Positions 1 through 8,915 of a stretch of 64,000 nt of DNA are shown here, one piece after another. The first letter of the stretch is position 1; each line of letters opens with the position of its first letter. The DNA comes from an uncultured Sphingomonas sp. (lineage in GTDB: Bacteria > Pseudomonadota > Alphaproteobacteria > Sphingomonadales > Sphingomonadaceae). Under the pieces are notes generated by a model. The model saw only the letters and a program-made list of their open reading frames with translations, searched no databases and was not told the origin of the DNA. The translations under genes and the position numbers were made by a program. The stretch lies in the NCBI RefSeq assembly GCF_913062585.1, contig NZ_CAJXWX010000009.1:1-64000 (forward strand), written 5' to 3'.

Positions 1-122
1 GGCCAAATGGCGACGCGCTTCGACATCGCGCGCCAGATCGGCGGCGTATCTGTCGGCTGGAACAGCCGCGCCGCGCCGCCGCCGATCTGGCGCGCGATGT
101 CGAAGCGCGTCGCCATTTGGCC
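1..122. repeat. Perfect 46 bp inverted repeat at the window edge
   Basis: Bases 1-46 are the exact reverse complement of bases 77-122, separated by a 30 base spacer. Both arms encode the same stretch of the DUF1800 protein, which includes MATRFDIARQIGG, once on each strand. Gene-coding sequence folded back on itself at the first base of the window is typical of a contig end formed by a chimeric or fold-back read. A genuine inverted duplication cannot be excluded from sequence alone. Confidence 0.9.
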
Positions 123-1382
123 CGGTGCCGACCAGGCGGCGCTCGACAGGTCGTATCCGTCGGGCGTCTCGTGATCGTACAGCCCTTCGCCCATCTGCCG
201 GATCCAGCCGACCACCGGCTGCGGGTTGGTGACCATCCGGTCGCCATAGGCGAGCCGTACCGCGGACAGCGTATAGCCGACCGGGTCCTTGAACCCGCTG
301 CCCAGCTTGCCTGAAAATTCGCGCGAGCGGATCATGGTCTTCAGCACTTCGGCGATGTCGCCATGGCTGCGGCGGAAGGTCGCGGTCATCCGGTCGACCA
401 GAGCGGACGGCGGATTATCGCCCATGAAATAGGTCGCCAGTTTCAGCGAGACGCGATGCGCCGTCGCCGGACTCTCCGCGATCAGGTCCAGCGCCTGCTC
501 GACCTCATGGAAGCCCGATCCCTGGATGGTGTGCCCCAGGAAGTGCTTGGTGCCGAAATCGTGGCGCGCCGGGTTGAACTCGAACAGCCCGGCGCGAAGA
601 TAGAGCGGCTGAAGCTCGGGCTTCAGCTTCGGCGCGTCGGGTTTCTGGTCGACGCCCACCCCGGTCAGGATGCGCGCCAGTTCCTGCACGTCCTGCTGGC
701 TATAGCCCGAGCCGACGCCCATGGAGTGCAGCTCCATGATCTCGCGGGCGTAATTCTCGTTGATCTTGCCCTTGGCGTTCTGGTCATTGTCCAGATAGCG
801 CAGCATCGCCGGGTGGCGCAGCGTCGCCTCCAGCAGGTCGCGGAACCGGCCCAGCGCATGGGCGCGGATCGTCTCTTCATAATCGCCGACCATCGCGCGG
901 ATGTCGCGCTTGTTCGCCTGGACGTTGAAATGGTTGAACCAGAACCAGGTCATCCGCTCGCGCAGTTGGTCGGGCGAATAGAGCGCGCGCAGGACGAAGC
1001 GCTGCCGTGCCTCGTCCGCCAGGCCGTTGAGCGTCTTCTGATAGGCTTCGCGCGCGACCTTGCGCTGGTCGAGGTTGGGGATCGCCTTCAGGTCGCGCTG
1101 CATCGCGTCGGTCTCGACGACCAGCGCGGCGACCGGCTCCTTGGAAATGCGCATCGCATCGATCTGCGCCTGCACCGCCGGGGGCAGGGGATCGGGCTGG
1201 TCGTCCAGCTGATGCCGCAGCCAGGCATCGCTGCCCGGCGCCGGGCCGGAGTCGGGTGCGGCCGAAGGGCCCCAGCCGAGCCGCTCGGCCCAGGCCGCAT
1301 CGCGTGCCGGATCGGCGGCCTGGGCGGGAACCGCCGCGACCACCGCCGTGCCACATAACCAAGAAAAAGCGATCCGCGCCAT
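1..1382 (-). CDS. DUF1800 family protein (3' end cut off)
   Basis: The protein starts at ATG 1382 and stays open to the window edge (about 460 residues). The first 22 or so residues form a signal peptide ending AQA, so it is exported. Family-type motifs are seen in order: FWFNHFNVQ, then INENYAREIMELHSMGV, then YFMGDNPPS and a C-terminal QMATRFDIARQIGG segment. DUF1800 proteins have no defined biochemical role and are often encoded beside DUF1501 proteins; any such partner would lie beyond the left edge. The last 76 bases are unreliable, because the reading frame runs into the inverted copy of its own sequence (bases 1-46), so the true C-terminus is not in this window. Confidence 0.85.
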   Translation of the reverse strand, partial: MARIAFSWLCGTAVVAAVPAQAADPARDAAWAERLGWGPSAAPDSGPAPGSDAWLRHQLDDQPDPLPPAVQAQIDAMRISKEPVAALVVETDAMQRDLKAIPNLDQRKVAREAYQKTLNGLADEARQRFVLRALYSPDQLRERMTWFWFNHFNVQANKRDIRAMVGDYEETIRAHALGRFRDLLEATLRHPAMLRYLDNDQNAKGKINENYAREIMELHSMGVGSGYSQQDVQELARILTGVGVDQKPDAPKLKPELQPLYLRAGLFEFNPARHDFGTKHFLGHTIQGSGFHEVEQALDLIAESPATAHRVSLKLATYFMGDNPPSALVDRMTATFRRSHGDIAEVLKTMIRSREFSGKLGSGFKDPVGYTLSAVRLAYGDRMVTNPQPVVGWIRQMGEGLYDHETPDGYDLSSAAWSAPGQMATRFDIARQIGGGAARLFQPTDTPPIWRAMSKRVAIW

Positions 1383-1535
1383 GCCTCGCCCGTCCAGTGT
1401 CGCCACACGCCGAGCGGGCGCAGGCTTCGTGCGAGGCTAATGTGGCGAAACGAGGCTGAACCCCGCCTTGCCCGGACATGAAAAGACCGTCAGTCGGTGG
1501 CCATCAATCGGTCCCCGGCAGGGGACAGGGTAGGG

Positions 1536-2231
1536 TCAGCCGCGTAGTTCCAGGGCACGGGCGAACACCGCCTCGAACATCGCCTGGGTCAGCCGCCCGG
1601 TATTCTGGTTGTAGCGCGAGCAATGATAGCTATCGAGCACCACCGGGCCGCCCGGCATCCGGTGTTCGGCCAGATGGGCGAAGCGGGTCTTGGGCAGCTT
1701 GCCGCCCAGCGCCTTGACCACCGACTGGTGCGCAATCTGGCCCAGCGCGATCACGACCTTCAGGCGCGGCAGCGCCGCCAGCTCCTGGGTCAGGAAGGGG
1801 CGGCAGGTCCGGATCTCGTCGGGGGTCGGCTTGTTCTCCGGCGGCAGGCATTTGACCGCGTTCAGGATCACCGCCCCGGTCAGCGCCACGCCGTCATCGA
1901 CGCGCGCGTCGAACTGTCCCTCGGCCAGACCGAAGGTGGCGAGCGTGCCGAACAGCAGGGGGCCCGCGCCATCGCCGGTGAAAGGGCGGCCGGTGCGGTG
2001 CGCACCATGCTTGCCCGGCGCCAGGCCGACGATCGCCAGCCAGGCGTCGGCGTCGCCGAACGGCGGCACGGGGGCGTTCCACCAGCCGGGATATTCGGCG
2101 GCGACCGCGTGGCGCAGCGCGGCCAAGCGGGGACAGAGCGGGCAGTCGTGCGGCGGCTGGATCGGGGCCAGGGCGGCGGGAATGGCGGGAAAGGATGCGT
2201 CGGGCATCGCACTCGGGTAGTCGGGGGACAT
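1536..2231 (-). CDS. Uracil-DNA glycosylase, family 5 (UdgB type)
   Basis: This DNA-repair glycosylase is predicted to excise uracil and related deaminated bases. Visible family features are the CxxC pair at Cys30/Cys33, two later cysteines around KCLPPENKPTPDEIRTC (together a likely 4Fe-4S site), the GLAPGKHGAHRTGRPF active-site loop, and the C-terminal motif YHCSRYNQNTG. The motif-A pattern GLAPxxHGxxRTGRxFTGD fits family 5 better than family 4. Its first ATG (2231) shares the palindrome CATG with the start of folK on the other strand. An internal ATG at 2207 is an alternative start that would separate the two genes; neither has a good ribosome binding site. Confidence 0.85.
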   Translation of the reverse strand: MSPDYPSAMPDASFPAIPAALAPIQPPHDCPLCPRLAALRHAVAAEYPGWWNAPVPPFGDADAWLAIVGLAPGKHGAHRTGRPFTGDGAGPLLFGTLATFGLAEGQFDARVDDGVALTGAVILNAVKCLPPENKPTPDEIRTCRPFLTQELAALPRLKVVIALGQIAHQSVVKALGGKLPKTRFAHLAEHRMPGGPVVLDSYHCSRYNQNTGRLTQAMFEAVFARALELRG

Positions 2232-2718
2232 GACGACGACAAGCTATGCCATCGCGCTGGGTTCCAACCGTCGGGGACGGCACGGACATCCGCAGGCCGA
2301 GGTCCGCGCGGCGCTGGCAGCGATCGGGGCCGCGATCGGAGAGGTTCGCGCCGTGTCGCCGATCATCACGACCGCGCCCATCGGCCCCTCGATCCGCGCC
2401 TTCGCCAATGCCGCCGCACTGGTCGATAGTCCGCTCGATCCGCCGGCGATGCTCAAGCGTCTGAAGGCGATCGAGCGCGATTTCGGGCGGCGGCGGGGAC
2501 AACGCTGGGGCGCGCGGGTGATCGACCTGGACATCGTCCTGTGGTCGGGCGGGGTGTGGCGGTCGCCCGGCCTGGCCGTACCGCACCCGGCCTATGCGGC
2601 ACGGGATTTCGTCCTGCATCCGCTGGCGGGCATTGCGGGCGACTGGCGCGATCCGCGCGACGGGCGGCGGGTACGTCATTTGCGACATGGTGTTGACCGC
2701 AGGCGTCCGCGCCCCTAG
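2230..2718 (+). CDS. folK: 2-amino-4-hydroxy-6-hydroxymethyldihydropteridine diphosphokinase
   Basis: This is HPPK of folate synthesis, which transfers pyrophosphate from ATP to 6-hydroxymethyl-7,8-dihydropterin. The N-terminal IALGSN, the central RWGARVIDLDIVLW (the ATP/metal-binding RxxRxxDLDI signature) and the following VPHPAYAARDFVLHPL are all present. The length of 162 residues is normal. The start ATG 2230 has a G-rich stretch (GGGGG) about 3-7 bases upstream. The gene is divergent from the uracil-DNA glycosylase gene and is followed 20 bases later by tRNA-Lys. Confidence 0.93.
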   Translation: MTTTSYAIALGSNRRGRHGHPQAEVRAALAAIGAAIGEVRAVSPIITTAPIGPSIRAFANAAALVDSPLDPPAMLKRLKAIERDFGRRRGQRWGARVIDLDIVLWSGGVWRSPGLAVPHPAYAARDFVLHPLAGIAGDWRDPRDGRRVRHLRHGVDRRRPRP

Positions 2719-2738
2719 GTCGCTTCCACCCCGATGGC

Positions 2739-2814
2739 GGGTCCGTAGCTCAGTCGGTAGAGCAAGCGACTTTTAATCGAGAGGTCCCGGGTTCGAGTCC
2801 CGGCGGACCCACCA
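2739..2814 (+). tRNA. tRNA-Lys (anticodon TTT)
   Basis: This is a 76 nt cloverleaf with encoded CCA. The acceptor GGGTCCG pairs with CGGACCC, the D arm is GCTC/GAGC, the T arm is CCGGG-TTCGAGT-CCCGG, and the anticodon loop CTTTTAA gives TTT. In the anticodon stem (AGCGA against TCGAG) only the three pairs next to the loop match; the two outer pairs are A-G and G-A mismatches. Confidence 0.93.
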
Positions 2815-3098
2815 CGGGGTTGTTTCAGCCGAAAAGCACAAGCGGCCGAGAGGGATTACAAGCCCGCGGACTCAGCCGGGCTCTCCCTGTTCGTGACGAT
2901 CCAGAGCGCGAAATCCTGGCACATGACATACCGCGTCGGGGCGGCATAGGTCGGTGGAAATGCGAGCGCCTTGCCCGACCGCTATGCTTTGTTGCGCATA
3001 TCGCAGAAAATTTCTGGGATAGGGTGCGGATGCTGCCGTTTCGCGTCGTCATGCTCGATAGAACCGATCGCCAACGGTCAGAGAGATCCGAGCCGCCT

Positions 3099-3611
3099 AT
3101 GCCAGACGTCATTCGTCCCCCGCGTGCCCAATTCCTACGCAATGACGTCATCCGTGGGGGCATGGATCTCCTGCTATTCGCGCACAAGTCGCACCTGAAT
3201 CATTCCGACAAGGAACTGGCCAAGCTGGGTCTCGGGCGCGCGCACCATCGCTGCCTCTATTTTGTCGCCAGGCAGCCCGATCTGAGTGTCGCTCAGCTCC
3301 TGGCGTTGCTCGGCGTCACCAAGCAATCCCTGGGACGTGTCCTGAGCGTTCTCGTCGAACGGGACCTTATTCGTCAGCGCCAAGGCGACAAGGACCGTCG
3401 CCAACGCCTGTTGCGGCTGTCGCCCGCCGGGGAAGCTCTCGAGCAAAGGCTATTCGCCGATCTGCGTGAGAATATGAGCCGGGCCTATGCCGCATCGGGC
3501 GAAGAGGCCGTTCTCGGCTATTGGACCATGATGCAGAACCTGATGAGTGCTGAAGCGCAGCAGCAATTCGCGACGTTTCACGCCATCAGCGGTCCCGGTG
3601 GGGCGAACTGA
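3099..3611 (+). CDS. MarR family transcriptional regulator
   Basis: This is a 170-residue winged-helix DNA-binding regulator. The helix-turn-helix lies around LSVAQLLALLGVTKQSLGRV and is followed by the beta-wing with the family hallmark DKDRRQRLLRLSPAGE. The open frame extends upstream to 2820, but that extension is not MarR-like, so ATG 3099 (MPDVIRPP) is preferred. The gene stands alone; the convergent receptor gene ends 126 bases downstream. No ligand or target can be inferred from the context. Confidence 0.85.
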   Translation: MPDVIRPPRAQFLRNDVIRGGMDLLLFAHKSHLNHSDKELAKLGLGRAHHRCLYFVARQPDLSVAQLLALLGVTKQSLGRVLSVLVERDLIRQRQGDKDRRQRLLRLSPAGEALEQRLFADLRENMSRAYAASGEEAVLGYWTMMQNLMSAEAQQQFATFHAISGPGGAN

Positions 3612-3676
3612 ACGGCGCCGTCTGCCGATAGGGCGCGCGCGTCGGTAGCGATGCTGCCCGCCTGGTTGCGAGATAG

Positions 3677-3722
3677 GCCTGTTCGGGTTCCGACAGAGCG
3701 ACTGCCGAAGACCCGAACAGGC
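3677..3722. terminator. Hairpin between convergent genes
   Basis: A perfect 12 bp stem (GCCTGTTCGGGT at 3677-3688 with its complement at 3711-3722) with a 22 base loop lies between the MarR gene and the convergent chemoreceptor gene. It has no clear T run on either side, so it may be a bidirectional, weak or factor-assisted terminator. Confidence 0.45.
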
Positions 3723-3736
3723 AAAGACCCGTCAGC

Positions 3737-5581
3737 TCAGAAGGAGGACCAATCCTCTTCTGCGAGTGCCGCATTGCCCTGCGGCACGGCAACCGGCTTT
3801 CCAAGGAGGCGGGGTGCAGCGGTCGTCAGTCGCGCTTGAAGGGTGTGCACATTGGCTGGCGGGGCGGCGGTCTGCTGCCCGATCTGGAACCGCGCGATCT
3901 GACGCGCAAGGCCGTCGGCTTCGGTCGCCAGACCACGCGCCGCGGCGGTGGCTTCCTCGACCATCGCGGCGTTCTGTTGGGTGACGCTGTCCATTTCGCC
4001 GACGGCGGTATTGACCTGCTGGAGCCCGGTCGCCTGTTGTTCGGCGGCGTCGGCAATCTCGCCGACCAGGGTGCTGACCTCGACGATGCGCCCGATAATA
4101 CCGGTCAGCGCCTGGCCGGTTTCGCCGACCAGCCGCACGCCCTCCGCAACCTGGGCGGACGAGGCGCTGATCCGGTCCTTCACGTCCTTGGCGGCATCGG
4201 CCGAACGCTGGGCCAGCGCGCGGACTTCCGAGGCGACAACCGCGAAGCCCTTGCCCGCATCGCCCGCGCGGGCGGCCTCGACCCCGGCGTTCAGGGCCAG
4301 CAGATTTGTCTGGAACGCGATGCCGTCGATGACGGCGATGATGTCCGAAATCTCGTTGGATCGACGCTCGATACCGCCCATCGCCTCGACGGCGTTCTGG
4401 ACGACCCCGCCCGACTGCTCGGCCAGTTCGCGCGCGCTGCGCACGGCGGCATTCGCGCTCGCCGTCCGTTGCGCCGTCGCGCGCATCGTCGCGGTGATCT
4501 CCTCCATGGCCGAGGCCGTTTCCTCGAGGCTTGCCGCCTGCTGCTCGGTCCGCATCGACAGATCGTCCGAGGCGGTGCGGATTTCGCCCGCGCCGCCGTT
4601 GATGCCGGTGACCGCCGTCGCAACCTGCGCCATCGTATCCTGCAGGGATTCGGCCGCCGCGTTGAAATCGCTTTTCAGTTTGGCGAAGGGGCCGGTCAGA
4701 TCCGCGTCCACGCGGGTCAGAAGATCGCCCTTCGCGAGACTCGAAAGCGCGCGCCCGATGCTGTCGACGATCAGGGTGGTCTGTTCGGCCTTCGCCCGTT
4801 CGGCCGCCATCAACTGATCGCGGAACTTGGTCATGGCGCTGGCCAGATCGCCGACTTCGTCTTGGCGATCGGCATCGGGCACGTGAACTTGCATGTTGCC
4901 CGCGGCCAGTTCGCCCATCGCGCTGGTCATGGCGTTCAGGGGCTTGGCGATCTGGCGGATCAGCAGGGTCAAGAGTGCGATGGTCAGCGCGATCGTCGCC
5001 AGGATCATCCCTATGGTGATCAGGCGTCCCGTCGCGGCCGTCTCCTGGGCCTCTGCGCGGGCCTTGTCCATGGCGGCCGTATAGGCGTCTTCCGCACGGC
5101 CCAGCGCCGCGTTCTGGGCGTCGTAATCCTTGACCTCCTGCAAGGCGCTCGCCTGCGCCGCATCGGTCTCGTCACGGTTCGACAGGGCGATGGTCTGCGG
5201 CACATGGTCGGTAAAGCGCTGCCAGATCGGCGCGAATTCCTCCATCGCGGCTTTGGCGACCGGATCCTGCTCCATCGACCGGACCTTGGCAAGCGACTGG
5301 TCGATCAAATCGAGTGAGGCGTGCATCGCCTTGTAATGCGCCGCCATCAATTCGGGCGACTTGGTGACGATATGGGTCATCTCCTCGGCGCGGACGTTCG
5401 AGGTCTGCGTGTCGATGAAATGGGTCAACTTCTGCAGGCGTGCCAGGCGAGAAGCGATATCCGACGTGCCTGCGCTCAAGGTATTCTGATTGCGGATGGA
5501 AAGCCCGCCGACAATCACAAGGGCAATGAGCAAAATGGCAAAACAAGCTATCAGCTTGGAACTGATCCGCAGGTTTCTCAC
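3737..5581 (-). CDS. Methyl-accepting chemotaxis protein with CheR-docking tail
   Basis: This is a 614-residue transmembrane chemoreceptor. TM1 lies at about residues 9-28. A periplasmic helical-bundle sensor follows to about 180, then TM2 (about 185-208), HAMP domains, and the cytoplasmic signalling domain with the hairpin-tip region AFQTNLLALNAGVEAARAG. The C-terminus EEDWSSF fits the xWxxF pentapeptide that tethers CheR and CheB in other bacteria. The start is GTG 5581, preceded by GGGAG at suitable spacing. The signalling domain differs from that of the four receptors at 18-26 kb, so it is an independent lineage. It lies on the opposite strand, about 9 kb from the che cluster, and follows a GGDEF-EAL gene on the same strand. 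Confidence 0.92.
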   Translation of the reverse strand: MRNLRISSKLIACFAILLIALVIVGGLSIRNQNTLSAGTSDIASRLARLQKLTHFIDTQTSNVRAEEMTHIVTKSPELMAAHYKAMHASLDLIDQSLAKVRSMEQDPVAKAAMEEFAPIWQRFTDHVPQTIALSNRDETDAAQASALQEVKDYDAQNAALGRAEDAYTAAMDKARAEAQETAATGRLITIGMILATIALTIALLTLLIRQIAKPLNAMTSAMGELAAGNMQVHVPDADRQDEVGDLASAMTKFRDQLMAAERAKAEQTTLIVDSIGRALSSLAKGDLLTRVDADLTGPFAKLKSDFNAAAESLQDTMAQVATAVTGINGGAGEIRTASDDLSMRTEQQAASLEETASAMEEITATMRATAQRTASANAAVRSARELAEQSGGVVQNAVEAMGGIERRSNEISDIIAVIDGIAFQTNLLALNAGVEAARAGDAGKGFAVVASEVRALAQRSADAAKDVKDRISASSAQVAEGVRLVGETGQALTGIIGRIVEVSTLVGEIADAAEQQATGLQQVNTAVGEMDSVTQQNAAMVEEATAAARGLATEADGLARQIARFQIGQQTAAPPANVHTLQARLTTAAPRLLGKPVAVPQGNAALAEEDWSSF

Positions 5582-5778
5582 AGCATTCTCCCGGCGCTGG
5601 GTAAACGATTACACATGTGCAGGGACGGCCGCACATCGGCCCGGGCATTAGGTAACACGGGTTAATAAAAACCTTTGCATAACGGCTTTTTGGAGCCCGA
5701 CCTGGTCCTCCTCCTGCTAGCGCCGGGATGCGCAGGTCGGCAATTTCGGGCTGGCGAAGATCGTCGACCGGATCGCCG

Positions 5779-8274
5779 TCACCGGGCCGCGATCGGCGCG
5801 GAAGCGTCGCGGACGGTCGATTCATAGGGGGAGGGGCGACCGTAAAGATAGCCCTGGCCCAGTTGGCACCCCAATTGGCGGAGGAGCTGCGCCTCAATCT
5901 CGGTCTGGATGCCCTCGGCCACGACCAGCTTGCCCAGGCCGGTGCCCATGCCGACGATCGCGCTGACGATGGGCAGGGTGCTGCCGTCGGACTGATCCAG
6001 CCCGGCGACGAAGGAGCGGTCGATCTTGATCCGGTCGACCGGCAGGCGGCGCAGATGGATGAGCGAGGCATAGCCGGTGCCGAAATCGTCGAGCGCGATG
6101 CCCACCCCCGCCGCGTGCAATGTCCGCAGATTGGCCAGGATGCTGTCGGACGCCCGGTCCAGCATCACGCCTTCGGTCACTTCGACGCACAGCCGATCGG
6201 GGGCGATGCCGTGATGCGCCAGCCGATCGAGCACGTTGCGCGCGGCGCGGGGGCCGGTGAGCTGGGCGGAGGTGAAATTGACGCTGAGTCCGCTCAGCGG
6301 CTCACCCTGGTCGCGCAGCAGCGCCAGGGCCATCTCGAGCACATGATCCTGGATCCGCAACCCGATCCGCTCGGTGACCAGCACGTCGGCGAAGCGGTCC
6401 ACCGACATCAGGCCGTGCTGGGGGTGGTTCCAGCGCAGCAGCGCTTCATGGCCGACGACGGTTTCGGTTTCGAGCGCGACGATGGGTTGCAGATAGAGGA
6501 GGAACTCGCCCCGCTCCAGCGCGCCCTCCGCCTCCTCGGCAAAGGCGACCTGCAAATCGCGCAGGCGGCTTTGCGCCAGATCATAGCGGATGTGACGCCC
6601 CCGCCCCCGCCGCTTGGCGGAATACAGCGCCAGATCGGCATTGTGATAGAGCAGGTCCAGCGCCTCGGCATCGTCGGGATAGCGGGCCGAGCCGATGCTG
6701 AGCGACACGATGCGTTCGGGGTCCTCGGGAAGCCATTTCTGGCCCTGCACCGTGCCGATCGCCTCGGCCAGTGCGGCGTCGACGGCCAGCGGGCCGGGGC
6801 ACAGGATCGCGAATTCATCGCCGCCGATCCGCGCGATCCGCACATCGTCCAGCGGCTGAGACGCCGTCGCCAATGCCGATCCGATATGACGGAGCAGCGC
6901 GTCGCCGGAGCCATGGCCCAGACGGTCGTTGACGTCCTTCAGAAAATCGACATCGACCAGGAACAGGCTGAACGGGCTTTGGGTGTCGATCAGGGCCTGG
7001 GCATGATGCTGATAGGCCGCGCGGTTGCCCAGGCCGGTCAGAAAGTCGGTATGCGCGGCGGCGCGAAGCGTCCGGGTTTCGATCTGGTCGATCTCGCGAC
7101 GCTGGCGGGCGCTCTCCAACTCGCGCTGGATCCGACGGAACCGGTCGGCGATCGCCAGCGAGAGCACCAGTGCTTCGAAGGCGAGCGCGGCGAAGCCGCC
7201 CATGTCGACCGCATCGCTCTGTTCCGCCAGCCCCAGATTGCGGGCCAGTCGCGCCACGAAGATGGCGATGACCGGCGTCCAGCCGATTATGTAGAACCAG
7301 ACGACGCGGCTGCCGCGCCGCGCCGCGATCAGGCACGACACCGCGATGATCAGGCTGGTCCCGGCGAGCACATAGCTGAGCAGCTGGTCCATGAGGACGG
7401 GCGGCAGCACCGTGTCGGCCGATGCCATGATGCCCAGCAGCGCGCTGGCCCCGGCGAGCCAATGCCCGATGGTGCGGCAGGCGGCGGGCAGGATGCCATC
7501 CTCGATGACCGCAAAGAAGAACATGTTGCACACGCCGACCATCAGGCCGACCAGGACGAAGTCCATTCGTACCGCGATCGGCCCGACCAGATCGGGCACG
7601 ACCAGCGCCGCCACATTGGTCCAGATCAGGCCATAGACCAGCGAGATCGAGACCCAGAGCAGATACCAGCGCTGGAAGGGCAGGCGCCGGCCTGTATGGA
7701 TCACCAGATTGTAGAGCAGGGCCGATAGCAGCGTGCCGGCGAACAGGCCGACCAGCAGCCACCAATGCACGTCCTCGACGGCCACGCCCGCCCCCGGTCG
7801 GGCGACGACCTTGCGCATCAGGGACAGGTCGTCGATGTGTCGGAAGCCGAGATACAAGCCGCGTATCTCGCCCCCGGGCGGTGCGATCGCGAATTTCAGC
7901 AAGCCGCCCGGTGCCCAGCGCCCGCGTAAGTCGGTGGCGGAATAGGCCTGGCGGGCCGTGCCGTCGCGGGTGACGACCAGAACGGCGATCCGGTCGAACC
8001 GCGTCTGGTCGACCAGCAGATCCCAGTTCGCGGGCAGGCTGCGCAGGCGCGATGCGTCGAGCCGCAGCCACAGCCAGTCAGTGCCCCGCGTGGGCGCTTC
8101 AGCCCCGCATTGATAGGCGGCCGTAGCGATCTCTGCCCTGCTCGCACGGTCGGGCAAGGTCGCGCTGCACATATGGTCGTACAGGTCGATGGGCGCGGCC
8201 GAGGCTGTCCCCGGCACCAGCCACACCAAGAGCAATAACAATCCAAGGGCCGCCGCCCTGATATTCCGTCCCAC
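5779..8274 (-). CDS. 7TM sensor diguanylate cyclase/phosphodiesterase (GGDEF-EAL)
   Basis: This 831-residue membrane protein is likely to turn over cyclic di-GMP. It has a signal peptide (about 1-26), a periplasmic 7TMR-DISM extracellular-type domain (about 30-165), seven membrane helices (about 170-385), a short coiled coil, a GGDEF domain (about 410-560) and an EAL domain (about 575-820). The GGDEF motif RIGGDEFAIL is intact, but the RxxD inhibitory site upstream of it is absent. The EAL catalytic set is present (EALLRW, NFTSAQL, EVTEGVM, DDFGTGYAS, KIDRSFV, AEGIQT, GQGYLYGRP), so phosphodiesterase activity is expected and both activities are possible. The start is GTG 8274 after AGGGGG. 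It precedes the chemoreceptor gene by 197 bases. Confidence 0.92.
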   Translation of the reverse strand: MGRNIRAAALGLLLLLVWLVPGTASAAPIDLYDHMCSATLPDRASRAEIATAAYQCGAEAPTRGTDWLWLRLDASRLRSLPANWDLLVDQTRFDRIAVLVVTRDGTARQAYSATDLRGRWAPGGLLKFAIAPPGGEIRGLYLGFRHIDDLSLMRKVVARPGAGVAVEDVHWWLLVGLFAGTLLSALLYNLVIHTGRRLPFQRWYLLWVSISLVYGLIWTNVAALVVPDLVGPIAVRMDFVLVGLMVGVCNMFFFAVIEDGILPAACRTIGHWLAGASALLGIMASADTVLPPVLMDQLLSYVLAGTSLIIAVSCLIAARRGSRVVWFYIIGWTPVIAIFVARLARNLGLAEQSDAVDMGGFAALAFEALVLSLAIADRFRRIQRELESARQRREIDQIETRTLRAAAHTDFLTGLGNRAAYQHHAQALIDTQSPFSLFLVDVDFLKDVNDRLGHGSGDALLRHIGSALATASQPLDDVRIARIGGDEFAILCPGPLAVDAALAEAIGTVQGQKWLPEDPERIVSLSIGSARYPDDAEALDLLYHNADLALYSAKRRGRGRHIRYDLAQSRLRDLQVAFAEEAEGALERGEFLLYLQPIVALETETVVGHEALLRWNHPQHGLMSVDRFADVLVTERIGLRIQDHVLEMALALLRDQGEPLSGLSVNFTSAQLTGPRAARNVLDRLAHHGIAPDRLCVEVTEGVMLDRASDSILANLRTLHAAGVGIALDDFGTGYASLIHLRRLPVDRIKIDRSFVAGLDQSDGSTLPIVSAIVGMGTGLGKLVVAEGIQTEIEAQLLRQLGCQLGQGYLYGRPSPYESTVRDASAPIAAR

Positions 8275-8789
8275 GCTTACGGCCCCCTAGCCGACGCGTG
8301 CCATAGCCCTGCCTGCGAACGGATATCAAGAAACGATCCGGCGATCGAAAATTGCCGCTTTAGTCGAACAGGCTAGGGGATTCGCGAAGCTTACGGCATG
8401 GTCCGATCGTCAGCATTGGCGATGTTAATGAATTGATGTCGCAGAATATATTGAGTCTTTATCTTCCGCCTGTCTTCTATTGGCACCCGACATAACCTGT
8501 GGCGGAGCATGTCCCGAACGGCGCTTATCACCCGCAAAATACGGCGTTTCTGTTCAGTTCTTGGACTGGGCGATGCCACGATAGCCCTGGCACGCGCCAT
8601 ACATGCGACCCGCCAGCATACCTATGGATGCAGCGGCGTTATATTCCGGCGATGTGGTGGGTGGCTTTTGACTTGGCGACACTGGAGTCGCAGATCCGCG
8701 CAAATGGGATACGCGTCATCGAAGCGCAGGCGGGACGGGAGATCGTCCGAAAGGGCCGGGCCGGAAGCGGCCCCGGCCCGAACCCTTTG
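8275..8789. other. 515 base intergenic stretch, no supported gene
   Basis: This lies between the GGDEF-EAL start and the small membrane protein gene. Open frames here on either strand do not resemble known proteins and lack ribosome binding sites. It contains the promoter side of the GGDEF-EAL gene and, at its right end, the terminator hairpin of the small gene. Part of it (about 8390-8500) is visibly richer in A and T than its neighbours and could be decayed sequence. Confidence 0.5.
8753..8783 (-). terminator. Hairpin after the small membrane protein gene
   Basis: On the - strand, GGGCCGGGGCC, a loop GCTTCC and GGCCCGGCCC form a stem of about ten G-C pairs with one bulged G. It is followed by CTTT, just downstream of the stop at 8790. 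Confidence 0.6.
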
Positions 8790-8915
8790 TCAGAACAGAT
8801 GCTGGATCAGCTTCGACGCGCCGAACGCGACGCCGCCGACGGCCAGCCAGCTAACGGCCGCACCAAATGTCAGGATCATCAGGCGGTCGAGCGGCGAAAT
8901 GACATGTTCGTCCAT
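8790..8915 (-). CDS. Small single-helix membrane protein (41 aa)
   Basis: This short gene is supported by a GGAGAGG ribosome binding site ten bases before ATG 8915 and by a GC-rich hairpin right after the stop. The product starts MDEHVISPLDRLM and continues as one hydrophobic helix rich in Gly, Ala and Val up to a short SKLIQHLF tail, so it is probably an inner-membrane miniprotein. A second ATG nine bases upstream (8924) would add three residues but sits too close to the ribosome binding site. No family was recognised. It is preceded by an AT-rich region (8960-9060) that could hold its promoter. Confidence 0.55.
   Translation of the reverse strand: MDEHVISPLDRLMILTFGAAVSWLAVGGVAFGASKLIQHLF

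Noticed and set aside
2820..3098. N-terminal extension of the MarR protein to 2820
   Set aside because: The extra 93 residues have no MarR-like features; the family start is at 3099.
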